Assembly: GCA_040772665.1 (NCBI GenBank)
Contig: JAXGXT010000002.1
Span: forward strand, 337,451 to 401,450
Reading direction: 5' to 3'
Length of the DNA stretch: 64,000 nucleotides
From: JAXGXT01 sp040772665
GTDB lineage: Bacteria > Bacillota > Clostridia > Lachnospirales > Anaerotignaceae
The notes under the pieces are model-generated. The model was given only the letters and a program-made list of their open reading frames with translations. It was not told the DNA's origin and did no database searches. The translations under genes and the position numbers were made by a program. Below, in pieces: positions 17,454-25,882 of the stretch (its first letter is position 1; every line of letters starts with the position of its first letter).

Positions 17454-18680
17454 TTAAACTAACTTTATTTGATGGAAGGACTTTCTTCCTTTTTGAAGCA
17501 TTATCTTTCCGTCTTTAAAATCTTCTTTTTTAACAACAACATCAAAGCTTTCTATTTTTTCATCATTCATTTTAAGCCCGCCTTGCTGAATAAGGCGTCT
17601 GCCCTCAGCCCTTGAAGAACAAAGCCCTGAAAGTGTTAAAAGTGTAAGAATATCCATATCATCTTTGAGTTCATTTTCTTTAATTTCTGTTTCAGGAATT
17701 GAGCCGCCTTCCGCTCCGCCTGAAAAAAGTGCCTTTGCCGCTTTTTGTGCTTTTTCTGCCTCTTCTTCGTTGTGCACAATTTTTGTAAGCTCAAAAGCAA
17801 GAACTTCTTTAGCTTTATTAATTTCGCTTCCCTCAAGGCTTCCTAAACGGTTAACTTCCTCCATTGGCAGGAAGGTAAGAAGAGCAAGGCATTTTTTAAC
17901 GTCTTTATCGTCAACATTTCTCCAGTACTGGTAAAACTCATAAGGTGTGGTTTTTTCAGGGTCAAGCCAAACTGTTCCTTTTTCTGTTTTACCCATTTTG
18001 TTGCCCTCGCTGTTTGTTAAAAGCTTAAAGGTCATGCCAAAGGCTGGTTTTCCCTCTTTTCTTCTTATAAGGTCAACACCTGAAATAATGTTACTCCATT
18101 GGTCGTTTCCGCCTAACTGCATAACACAGTTATATTTTTTATTAAGCTCTAAAAAGTCATTTGCCTGCATAAGCATATAGTTAAATTCCAGAAAGGATAA
18201 GCCTTTTTCCATTCTTGTTTTAAAACATTCGGCTGCAAGCATACGATTAACTGAAAAATGTACGCCGATTTCACGAAGAAAATCAATATAATTAAGGTTT
18301 CTAATCCAATCTGCATTATCAACAATAATTGCTTTATCATCAGAAAAATCAATAAAATGTGAAAGCTGTTTTTTAAAGCAGCTAACATTATAGTCAATTA
18401 TTTCTGTTGTCATCATCTTTCTCATATCGGCTTTTCCCGTAGGGTCGCCTATCATTCCCGTTCCGCCGCCCATAAGGCAAATAGGTCTGTGGCCTGCTTT
18501 TTGCATATGCGCCATCGCCATAACAGTTAAAAAATGTCCAACGTGAAGGCTGTCTGCAGTGGGGTCAAAACCTATATAAAATGTAACTTTTTCCTTTTCA
18601 AAAAGTTCTTTAATTTCAGCTTCATGTGTCATTTGTTCAATAAAGCCTCTTTCTTCTAAAACCTTAAATACATTTTCCAT
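17454..18680 (-). CDS. tyrS: Tyrosyl-tRNA synthetase
   Basis: Charges tRNA-Tyr. 408 residues. Class I signature HVGH in PTADSLHVGHFLTVMA, Tyr-binding segment LMQANDFLELNKKYNCVMQLGG, the KMSKS-equivalent KMGKTEKG, and a C-terminal S4 domain (GLCSSRAEGRRLIQQGGLKMN). The NKMGKT form is typical of the TyrS group in Firmicutes. Expression is controlled by the T-box leader upstream. Confidence 0.97.
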   Translation of the reverse strand: MENVFKVLEERGFIEQMTHEAEIKELFEKEKVTFYIGFDPTADSLHVGHFLTVMAMAHMQKAGHRPICLMGGGTGMIGDPTGKADMRKMMTTEIIDYNVSCFKKQLSHFIDFSDDKAIIVDNADWIRNLNYIDFLREIGVHFSVNRMLAAECFKTRMEKGLSFLEFNYMLMQANDFLELNKKYNCVMQLGGNDQWSNIISGVDLIRRKEGKPAFGMTFKLLTNSEGNKMGKTEKGTVWLDPEKTTPYEFYQYWRNVDDKDVKKCLALLTFLPMEEVNRLGSLEGSEINKAKEVLAFELTKIVHNEEEAEKAQKAAKALFSGGAEGGSIPETEIKENELKDDMDILTLLTLSGLCSSRAEGRRLIQQGGLKMNDEKIESFDVVVKKEDFKDGKIMLQKGRKSFHQIKLV

Positions 18681-18711
18681 TTTTAAACTCTCCTTTTATT
18701 ATTTTAAATAC

Positions 18712-18955
18712 AAAAAAAGGGCTCTTTCATCCTTGTTAAAGGACGAGAGAACCCGTGGTACCACCTTAGTTTACACAAAAAAAATGTGCCTTGTTTTGCT
18801 TTAACGGGCGACCGTCGGCGTTTTACTGCCAAAAGCTATGAGCGGTAAATATTTTTATGGTTCTGTAAATCTTTCACCAGCCGATTTACTCTCTGAATTT
18901 GTAACCCACAAAAATTCAACAAATTGTCAACTCAATCATTGCTTAATATTCATAT
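18712..18955 (-). promoter_or_regulatory. Tyr T-box riboswitch leader
   Basis: The minus strand carries the T-box core AAGGTGGTACCACG (18754-18767), which pairs with the uncharged tRNA acceptor end, then a terminator with GGGTTCTCTCGTCC and GGATGAAAGAGCCC followed by seven T (18712-18754). Stem I features AGAGAG and GGCTGGTG are present at about 18868-18900. A TAC triplet (plus-strand GTA at 18845-18847) is in a plausible specifier position, agreeing with Tyr; I could not fold it to prove this. Confidence 0.92.
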
Positions 18956-18960
18956 CCGAC

Positions 18961-18989
18961 ATATTAACATTGTGATTAGTTTATGTCAA
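18961..18989 (-). promoter_or_regulatory. Promoter of the tyrS T-box transcript
   Basis: Minus strand TTGACA, 17-bp spacer, TAATAT. Its -35 lies only 6 bp from the pepT stop codon. Confidence 0.75.
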
Positions 18990-18994
18990 GACTT

Positions 18995-20203
18995 TTATTT
19001 TTTTGCCGAAGAAGAAATTTTTATAATAACTTCAACAGCTTTTTCCATACTTTCTATGGGAATAAATTCGTAAATGCCATGGAAATTATGACCGCCTGTA
19101 AAAATGTTAGGGCAGGGAAGTCCCATAAATGAAAGCCTTGCTCCGTCTGTGCCGCCACGAATTGGTTTAATTGTTGGTGTGATATTACAGTTATGCATTG
19201 CTTTTTTTGCTATTTCAACAACGTGCATATTTTTTTCGATTTCTTCACGCATATTATAATATTCGTCATAAATGTCATATTTGATTATATTGTTATATTT
19301 TAAATTTAGTTTAGCAATTTTATCTTTTAAAGTGATTTTTCTGTTTTCAAAAGAGTGCTTATCAAAATCTCTGATTATATAAGACATGCTGCATTGTGTG
19401 GCATTTCCCGAAAGGCTTATTAAATGAAAAAAGCCTTCATAATTTTTTGTTGTTGCGGGAGTTTCGTTTTCAGGAAGCATTGATGCAAGCTCTGTGCCTA
19501 TAAGCACTGCATTTTTCATAAGTCCTTTTGCTGTTCCCGGATGAACATTTACTCCTGTTATTTCAATTTTTGCCCTTGCGGCATTAAAATTTTCATATTC
19601 CAGCTCTCCTATTTCGCCGCCGTCTATTGTATAAGCAAAGTCACAGTTAAAATCCTTAACATTGAAAAGGTCTGCACCTCTGCCGATTTCTTCATCTGGG
19701 GTAAAGCCTATTTTTATATCTCCGTGGGGTATTTCTTTATGATTTATCAAATATTCCATTGCAGTTATAATTTCGGCAATTCCTGCTTTATTGTCAGCAC
19801 CAAGAAGTGTTGTGCCGTCAGAGGTAATAATTCTTTGGCCTGTATATTTTAAAAGCTTTGTGAAGTCTTTTGAAGATAGAGAAGGGCCTTTTCTCTCTAT
19901 TATGCCTCCGTCGTAGTTTTCGATTATTAAAGCATTGACGTTTTCTCCGCTTTCATCAGGGCTTGTATCCATATGGGCAATAAAGCCTATATCAAAAAAT
20001 CCTTCTGCATTTTTAGGCAACAGTGCCGTAACATATCCGTTGTTATCTATTTTACAATCCTTAAGACCAATTTCCTTTAATTCACTGACAAGATATTTTC
20101 CAAATTCAAGCTGTGAAAGTGTGCTTGGACATGTTTTGGAATTTTCATCTGATTTTGTGTTAAAATTTGTGTATTCAATAAAACGTTCTTCAACCTTTTT
20201 CAT
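18995..20203 (-). CDS. pepT: Peptidase T (tripeptide aminopeptidase)
   Basis: Cytoplasmic dizinc M20 peptidase releasing the N-terminal residue of tripeptides. 402 residues. Zinc and catalytic motifs: FIAHMDTSPDESG, LLGADNKAGIAEI, TPDEEIGRGAD, FAYTIDGGEIGE, and IRGGTDGARLSFMGLPCPNI. Ribosome binding site AAAGGAG 9 bases before ATG. Minus-strand -10 TATAAT at 20278-20283. Confidence 0.95.
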   Translation of the reverse strand: MKKVEERFIEYTNFNTKSDENSKTCPSTLSQLEFGKYLVSELKEIGLKDCKIDNNGYVTALLPKNAEGFFDIGFIAHMDTSPDESGENVNALIIENYDGGIIERKGPSLSSKDFTKLLKYTGQRIITSDGTTLLGADNKAGIAEIITAMEYLINHKEIPHGDIKIGFTPDEEIGRGADLFNVKDFNCDFAYTIDGGEIGELEYENFNAARAKIEITGVNVHPGTAKGLMKNAVLIGTELASMLPENETPATTKNYEGFFHLISLSGNATQCSMSYIIRDFDKHSFENRKITLKDKIAKLNLKYNNIIKYDIYDEYYNMREEIEKNMHVVEIAKKAMHNCNITPTIKPIRGGTDGARLSFMGLPCPNIFTGGHNFHGIYEFIPIESMEKAVEVIIKISSSAKK

Positions 20204-20277
20204 TGTTTGCAGCTCCTTTTGTTTTATAGCTTTAAATAAACTGAATTTTTAGTTATTTTTATATAAACCTTTATTTT

Positions 20278-20283
20278 ATTATA
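20278..20283 (-). promoter_or_regulatory. Likely pepT -10 element
   Basis: Perfect TATAAT on the minus strand, about 75 bp before the pepT ATG; no good -35 at the right distance. Confidence 0.4.
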
Positions 20284-20374
20284 GCCGAAAAAACAATGTT
20301 TTTCACCTGATTTTGTTTTAATGCTTTATGTATATAAGAATTAAAAGCAATGGACATAGATACAACCCCCTTGA

Positions 20375-20427
20375 ATTTATCTAAAGTTATGGAAGTTTTT
20401 TTGTTTTTACATAAGTATTTATCTAAA
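20375..20427. repeat. Two 11-bp direct repeats ATTTATCTAAA, 42 bp apart
   Basis: ATTTATCTAAA occurs at 20375-20385 and 20417-20427, and a related inverted TTAGATAA is at 20529-20536 just before the ribosome binding site of the small CxxC gene. They lie in the 347-bp gene-free interval 20204-20550, which otherwise holds only the pepT and CxxC-gene promoters. The 42-bp period is four helical turns, suggestive of a looped or cooperative protein site. Confidence 0.4.
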
Positions 20428-20550
20428 AACATTAGTTATTTCCTAAAATTGCGGTAAATATTCTTTATTTTAACATTTTAGCTAAATTTTATATATAGGT
20501 TTTTTGTCTTTTTTGTAGTAAAATGTTCTTAGATAAAAGGGGGGAGAGGT

Positions 20551-20775
20551 ATGATAAAGACAGAAGTGAAAATGTGTCAGACAGAGATTGTTTCAGAAGT
20601 TATTTGCAATGTCTGCGGTAAAAAAATGGAAAAAGACAAACATGGTTACATTGAAGACTTTATACATGTGGAAAAGCAATGGGGATATACCTCTGACAAT
20701 GACGGAGAAACGGAAACTGCGGATATTTGCGAAAGCTGCTGGAATAAATTTAAGGAAACTTTTAAAATTAAATAG
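20551..20775 (+). CDS. Small CxxC...CxxC protein
   Basis: 74 residues, not assigned to a named family. A zinc-ribbon-like pair is visible: CNVCGKK at about residues 19-25 and CESCW at about residues 60-64, with an acidic middle (SDNDGETETADI). There is no DNA-binding or membrane segment. Ribosome binding site AAGGGGGGAGAGG is strong. It stands alone, with its own terminator, and repeated ATTTATCTAAA elements lie upstream. Could be a zinc-binding adaptor or regulator; no more can be said from sequence. Confidence 0.75.
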   Translation: MIKTEVKMCQTEIVSEVICNVCGKKMEKDKHGYIEDFIHVEKQWGYTSDNDGETETADICESCWNKFKETFKIK

Positions 20776-20795
20776 ATAAACAAAATTATGTTAAG

Positions 20796-20840
20796 CCTTT
20801 TAAATGCAGATTGTTTTTGCTTTTAAAAGGTTTTTGTTTT
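20796..20840 (+). terminator. Terminator after the CxxC gene
   Basis: Stem CCTTTTAAA / TTTAAAAGG with extra pairs GCA/TGC inside, followed by TTTTTGTTTTT. Confidence 0.75.
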
Positions 20841-20916
20841 TATGGAAATTTCTCTTTACTTTAATGCTGTGAAATGTTAAAATAAATGTAATATAAATTG
20901 TGAAAAGGTGATAAAA

Positions 20917-21222
20917 GTGAATCAGAAAATTAAAAGTGAGTTTGCGGATAAACTTTTTGAGTATATCTTAAGTATGGAAACCGTTGATGAATGTTATCAG
21001 CTTTTTGAAGACCTTTGCACTGTACATGAAATTAATGCCATTGCCCAAAGAATGGCTGTTGCCGAAATGCTTGACAGAAAATGTACTTATATTGAAATTG
21101 CTGAAAAAACAGGAGCTTCAACGGCAACAATAAGCCGTGTTAACCGTTCTCTTGTTTACGGCATTGACGGATATAAACTGGCTCTTGACAGAATGAAAGC
21201 AAAAAACAGCCAACAGTCATAG
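20917..21222 (+). CDS. yerC: YerC/YecD family, TrpR-like repressor
   Basis: 101 residues. Trp-repressor-superfamily helix-turn-helix: NAIAQRMAVAEMLDRKCTYI then EKTGASTATISRVNRSL, the YerC/YecD signature. Start is GTG at 20917 with AAAAGGTG 6 bases upstream; a GTG at 20908 lies in that site. Family members are DNA-binding proteins whose ligand is not defined, often found next to pcrA, as here. Confidence 0.9.
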   Translation: MNQKIKSEFADKLFEYILSMETVDECYQLFEDLCTVHEINAIAQRMAVAEMLDRKCTYIEIAEKTGASTATISRVNRSLVYGIDGYKLALDRMKAKNSQQS

Positions 21223-21255
21223 CCAAGTAGGCAGGTATTATTCAGTAAGTTTTTG

Positions 21256-21330
21256 GGAAGTTTTAGCCTTGGAGAATTTAAAAATTATTTTAAATTTTCT
21301 TAAATTTATCAGCTGAAACTTCCTTTTTGT
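21256..21330 (+). terminator. Terminator between yerC and pcrA
   Basis: Arms GGAAGTTTTAGC and GCTGAAACTTCC enclose an AT-rich loop that itself contains AAAATTATTTTAAATTTT pairing; five T follow. Confidence 0.65.
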
Positions 21331-21368
21331 TGTATATAAAAAGTGTTTGAAATAAAGGAGAATTGTTT

Positions 21369-23612
21369 ATGATAGGCTATAACGAGTTAAACCCAATGCA
21401 AAAAAAAGCTGTCGATAAAACAGAGGGGCCTGTGCTTATTCTTGCAGGGGCAGGCAGCGGTAAAACAGGCGCACTTACTGTAAGAATTGCAAATATTATT
21501 GAAAAAGGTGTTAAACCTTGGAACATTCTTGCAATTACTTTTACAAATAAAGCAGCTAAAGAAATGCGTGAAAGGGTAACAAATCTTATAGGCAAAACTG
21601 CCGATGATATTTGGATAAGCACCTTTCACTCTTCTTGTGTAAGAATTTTAAGGCGTGATATTGGAAAGCTGGATTTTGACAGCACTTTTTCCATATATGA
21701 TACAAAAGACCAAGAAAAGGCAATGAAGGATGTTTTTGCTTATCTTAACTTTAGCATTCAAGATAAAAACTTCCCGCTTAAAGGTGTGTTGTCGGAAATC
21801 AGCCGTGCCAAGGAGGAACTTATTTCCCCGTCACAGTATACTCAAGAAGCAGGTCAAGACTACAGAAAAATGAAAATTGCATCTTGCTACAGGGAATATC
21901 AAAAAAGGCTTAAAAGAAGCAATGCCCTTGATTTTGACGATATTATTTACTATACGGTTTTACTTTTTCAGCTTAACCCTGACGTTTTAGAATATTATCA
22001 GGAAAAGTTTAAATACATACTTGTTGATGAATATCAAGATACAAACACAAGCCAGTATATGCTTGTTAAAATGCTTGCCAAAAAGTATGAAAACTTATGC
22101 GTTGTGGGTGATGACGACCAAAGTATTTATGGCTGGAGAGGTGCAAACATAAGAAATATCCTTGATTTTGAAAAAGATTTTCCAAATGCTGAGGTTATAA
22201 AGCTTGAGCAGAATTATAGATCTACAAAGACAATTCTTAAAGCTGCAAATGCTGTAATTGGCAATAATGCAGAAAGAAAAGTAAAATCCCTTTGGACGGA
22301 AAATGACACAGGAAGTATAATACATCTTCATAAGGCGGATAATGAACGTGAAGAGGGAAGATATATAGCGGAAAAAATTGAAACTCTAATTGAAAGAGGG
22401 CAGGAATATAAAGATTTTGCAATACTTTACAGAACAAATGCACAAAGCCGTGCCCTTGAGGAGCAGCTTATAAGAAAATCCATTCCCTACAGGCTTTATG
22501 GCGGAACACGATTTTATGACAGAATGGAAATTTTGGATATTTTAGCATATCTTAAACTTATGGCAAACCCCGCCGATGACATAGCTTTTAAAAGAATAGT
22601 TAATGTGCCAAAAAGAGGAATCGGAAATGCCTCAATTGACAAGCTTTCTTATTTTGCAAATGAGAAAAATATAAGTATATATGAAAGCTCTTCACGCATT
22701 AATGAAGTTGAGGCAATAGGTGCAAGAGGCAAAAAATTTGAAGAATTTTATGAGCTTATAGAGGCTTTAAAAGATGAAAAAAATGTTCTGGAAATTCCTC
22801 AAGTTATTGAAACTGTGGCCAAAAAAAGCGGTTATTACGATATGCTTGATATTGAAGGAACAGAAGAGGCTCAAACAAGAAAAGAAAATATTGAAGAATT
22901 TATTTCAAAGGCAGCCGAATATGCAAGGCTTAACGAGGAAGCAACATTTGAGGGCTTTTTAGAAGAGGTTGCTCTTGTTGCCGATATTGATGATTATAAA
23001 GAAAGCGAAAATGCAGTTGTTCTTATGACACTTCATTCAGCTAAGGGATTGGAGTTTCCTTATGTGTTTATAAGCGGTCTTGAGGAGGGCATGTTTCCAA
23101 GTTACAGAAGCATAGCAAGCGGCAGCGAAAAAGACATTCAGGAAGAGAGAAGACTTTGCTATGTGGGAATAACAAGGGCAAGGCAAGAGTTGTTTTTAAC
23201 CCATGCAAGAAGCAGAACAATTAACGGACAGACACAGTATTCTCCGCCAAGCCGATTTATAAACGAATTTCCCCCTGATGCACTTGAACAACAATCAAGA
23301 CCAAGACCTCAGTTTACCCCTGCATCTCCAAGAACGTTGGGCGGCGAAAAAAATGCTTATAAAATGGCTGGCGGCATAGGGCTTAACAGGGCATATGGTG
23401 TTTCAACTGCAGTTGACAGCTTTATTCCTTCCCCCAAGGATTTTGAACTTAACTTTAAAGAGGGTGACAGCGTAAGAGCACCTAAATACGGAATTGGTGT
23501 TGTAAAGGCAATAAAAGGCGCAGGAGCCGATTATGAGGTTGAGGTTGCTTTTAAAGATAAGGGAACAAAAAAGTTTATGGCAAGGCTTTCAAAACTTATT
23601 AAAGTTGACTAA
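21369..23612 (+). CDS. pcrA: ATP-dependent DNA helicase PcrA/UvrD
   Basis: 3'-5' superfamily 1 helicase for repair and plasmid or replication-fork processing. 747... residues in the expected range (748 with initiator). Motifs: Q-motif LNPMQKKAV, Walker A LAGAGSGKT, ITFTNKAAKEMRERV, Walker B VDEYQDTN, GDDDQSIYGWRGA, LEQNYRST, TLHSAKGLEFPYVF, and RRLCYVGITRAR. The C-terminus carries a Tudor-like domain (VRAPKYGIGVVKAI), which in PcrA contacts RNA polymerase. Start at ATG 21369 with AAGGAG 8 bases upstream. Confidence 0.97.
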   Translation: MIGYNELNPMQKKAVDKTEGPVLILAGAGSGKTGALTVRIANIIEKGVKPWNILAITFTNKAAKEMRERVTNLIGKTADDIWISTFHSSCVRILRRDIGKLDFDSTFSIYDTKDQEKAMKDVFAYLNFSIQDKNFPLKGVLSEISRAKEELISPSQYTQEAGQDYRKMKIASCYREYQKRLKRSNALDFDDIIYYTVLLFQLNPDVLEYYQEKFKYILVDEYQDTNTSQYMLVKMLAKKYENLCVVGDDDQSIYGWRGANIRNILDFEKDFPNAEVIKLEQNYRSTKTILKAANAVIGNNAERKVKSLWTENDTGSIIHLHKADNEREEGRYIAEKIETLIERGQEYKDFAILYRTNAQSRALEEQLIRKSIPYRLYGGTRFYDRMEILDILAYLKLMANPADDIAFKRIVNVPKRGIGNASIDKLSYFANEKNISIYESSSRINEVEAIGARGKKFEEFYELIEALKDEKNVLEIPQVIETVAKKSGYYDMLDIEGTEEAQTRKENIEEFISKAAEYARLNEEATFEGFLEEVALVADIDDYKESENAVVLMTLHSAKGLEFPYVFISGLEEGMFPSYRSIASGSEKDIQEERRLCYVGITRARQELFLTHARSRTINGQTQYSPPSRFINEFPPDALEQQSRPRPQFTPASPRTLGGEKNAYKMAGGIGLNRAYGVSTAVDSFIPSPKDFELNFKEGDSVRAPKYGIGVVKAIKGAGADYEVEVAFKDKGTKKFMARLSKLIKVD

Positions 23613-23667
23613 TTTATAAAATAATAAAAACAATAGTTTCGGCAATATATGTTTTGAATAAAATAAA

Positions 23668-23684
23668 CCGCCTGTGTTTGGCGG
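23668..23684 (+). terminator. Short hairpin between pcrA and ligA
   Basis: CCGCC / GGCGG with a 7-base loop then GATTTT; a weak terminator for pcrA. It also argues that ligA starts downstream of this point. Confidence 0.45.
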
Positions 23685-23712
23685 GATTTTAGTGGGGAGA
23701 GCAGATATAGAC

Positions 23713-25668
23713 ATGAGCAGAATGAAAGAACTTATAGAAATTCTTAACAATGCTTCAAAACATTATTATCAATATTCAGAAAGCATAATGAGCGATTATG
23801 AATATGATAAATTATATGATGAGCTTGAATTGCTTGAAAAGAAAACAGGAATCACAATGTCTTCAAGCCCCACACAAAATGTAGGTTATACAGTTTTAAG
23901 CGGTTTAAAGAAAGTAAGGCATGAAAAAAGAATGTTAAGCCTTGATAAAACAAAAGAAGTTTCACGTCTTAAGGAATGGATTAATGATAAAGAAGGAATT
24001 CTTTCTTGGAAACTTGACGGTCTTACAATAGTAATTAAATATCAGGGCGGACAAATTGTTCAGGCTGTAACAAGAGGAAACGGCGAAGTTGGGGAAGACA
24101 TAACCCATAATGCTGTTTTCTTTAAGAATTTGCCTGTTAAAATTGCTTTTGAGGGTACTCTTATAATTCGAGGCGAGGGAGTTATAACATACAGTGAATT
24201 TAACAAAATTAATGAACTTCTTCCTGCCGAGGAAAAATATAAAAACCCGAGAAACCTTTGCAGCGGCACAGTAAGACAATTAAACAATAAAATTGCCGCA
24301 GAAAGAAACATTATGTTTTATGGTTTTTCACTTGTTTTGGCAGAGGATGAAAAAATAAGTGATTTAAAGTCTGAACAGCTTGATTGGCTTAAAGCTTTAG
24401 GCTTTGATGTTGTGGAGTATAAAATTGTTACAAATGAAAATATTGAGGAAAGTGTAAAATATTTTTCGGAAAAAATAACGGAAAATGATTTTGCATCAGA
24501 TGGTCTTGTTTTGTCTTTTAACAGCACAGAATATGGAGAAAGCCTTGGCAAAACATCAAAATTTCCCAGGGACTCCATTGCTTTTAAATGGGCTGATGAA
24601 ATTGCGGAAACAGTTTTAAGAAACGTTGAATGGAGCACTTCAAGAACGGGGCTTATTAACCCTATTGCTATTTTTGACCTTGTTGAATTAGAGGGCACAA
24701 CGGTTAACAGAGCAAGCCTTCATAATTTAAGCATTTTAAAAGAACTGAAATTAGGCATAGGCGATGCTGTAACGGTTTACAAAGCAAACATGATTATTCC
24801 TCAAATTGCAGAAAACCTTACACAAAGCGGAACACTTGAAATTCCAAAGGAATGTCCCGTTTGTTTTTCTGAGGCTGAAATAATAAAGCTTAAAGAAGGT
24901 GAGGCTCTTTTTTGCCCAAACCCTAACTGCAAAGCTCAGATTATAAGAAGTCTTTCTCATTTCACCTCAAGAGATGCTATGAACATTGAAGGCCTTTCTG
25001 AAGAAACCATAAGAAAATTTACAGAACAGGGCTTTATAGAAACATATGTTGATATTTTTAAACTTGAAAGATATAAAGAGGAAATAATGAAAATGAAAGG
25101 CTTTGGTGAAAAAAGCTATTCAAATTTAATCTCTGCCATTGAAAAATCTAAATCTGCACGTCTTCCAAACTTTATTTATGCTCTTGGAATTAATCAGGTG
25201 GGGCTTAATAATGCAAAATTGCTTTGTGAAAACACAGGATATGATTTGGAAAAGATTAAAACCTCTTCAGAGGAAGAACTTATAAAAATTGACGGTTTCG
25301 GTGAGGTGATTTCTCACAGCATTAAAAACTATTTTTCTGATGAAAGAAATATTTCCCTTTTAAATGAAGCTTTGGAGTTTTTAAATATTGAAAAGGCCGA
25401 AACAGAAAATAAAGGCGAATCTCTTAAAGGCTTGGTTTTTGTTGTAACCGGAGAAGTTGAAAAGTTTAAAAACAGAAAAGAACTTCAGCAAAAAATTGAA
25501 GAATTAGGCGGAGCCGTAACAGGGTCTGTAAGCGGAAAAACAAACTACCTAATAAATAACGATATACATTCTCAATCCTCAAAAAACAAAAAGGCTAAAG
25601 AGATAAATGTGCCCATAATAACTGAGGAAGATTTTATTAAAAAATTTTTGGACGAAGAAGTTTTATAA
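23713..25668 (+). CDS. ligA: NAD-dependent DNA ligase LigA
   Basis: Seals nicks in duplex DNA using NAD. 651 residues from ATG 23713 (GGGGAGAG upstream); an open extension to a GTG at 23674 runs through a hairpin and is unlikely. Order: Ia domain (YYQYSESIMSDYEYDKLYDE), adenylation domain with catalytic Lys in SWKLDGL (about residue 100), OB fold, Cys4 zinc finger (CPVC...CPNPNC), HhH repeats, and BRCT domain (FVVTGEVEKFKNRKELQ). Several blocks are rather divergent from Bacillus LigA, but all key residues are present. Confidence 0.95.
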   Translation: MSRMKELIEILNNASKHYYQYSESIMSDYEYDKLYDELELLEKKTGITMSSSPTQNVGYTVLSGLKKVRHEKRMLSLDKTKEVSRLKEWINDKEGILSWKLDGLTIVIKYQGGQIVQAVTRGNGEVGEDITHNAVFFKNLPVKIAFEGTLIIRGEGVITYSEFNKINELLPAEEKYKNPRNLCSGTVRQLNNKIAAERNIMFYGFSLVLAEDEKISDLKSEQLDWLKALGFDVVEYKIVTNENIEESVKYFSEKITENDFASDGLVLSFNSTEYGESLGKTSKFPRDSIAFKWADEIAETVLRNVEWSTSRTGLINPIAIFDLVELEGTTVNRASLHNLSILKELKLGIGDAVTVYKANMIIPQIAENLTQSGTLEIPKECPVCFSEAEIIKLKEGEALFCPNPNCKAQIIRSLSHFTSRDAMNIEGLSEETIRKFTEQGFIETYVDIFKLERYKEEIMKMKGFGEKSYSNLISAIEKSKSARLPNFIYALGINQVGLNNAKLLCENTGYDLEKIKTSSEEELIKIDGFGEVISHSIKNYFSDERNISLLNEALEFLNIEKAETENKGESLKGLVFVVTGEVEKFKNRKELQQKIEELGGAVTGSVSGKTNYLINNDIHSQSSKNKKAKEINVPIITEEDFIKKFLDEEVL

Positions 25669-25692
25669 ACTTAAAAAAACACAAGTTTCAAA

Positions 25693-25721
25693 TTTACAAA
25701 CAATTCGACATGTTATATAAT
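25693..25721 (+). promoter_or_regulatory. Predicted folC promoter
   Basis: TTTACA, 17-bp spacer, TATAAT. It implies an untranslated leader of about 155 bases. Confidence 0.6.
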
Positions 25722-25740
25722 TAATTAAACAATATTAGAC

Positions 25741-25817
25741 AAACCTTGAACCTTGCTCAAAGCTATTTGTTTTTTAAAAAAATAAGTTAAAGTGCTGATA
25801 GGAAATTCTCAAGGTTT
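25741..25817 (+). promoter_or_regulatory. Long-range stem in folC leader
   Basis: AAACCTTGA (25741-25749) and TCAAGGTTT (25809-25817) form a perfect 9-bp stem closing a 59-base loop in the folC 5' leader. No T-run follows, and the sequence does not match the tetrahydrofolate riboswitch as I know it. Confidence 0.4.
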
Positions 25818-25882
25818 TGGCTTTGTTTTCAGTATTAATTATAAACTTTATAAACAGCATAATTTTGAATAGAGGTAAGAAT

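Noticed and set aside
25817..25882. 22-residue N-terminal extension of FolC
   Set aside because: The ribosome binding site AGAGGTAAG precedes the later ATG at 25883, and the extension lies in the structured leader.
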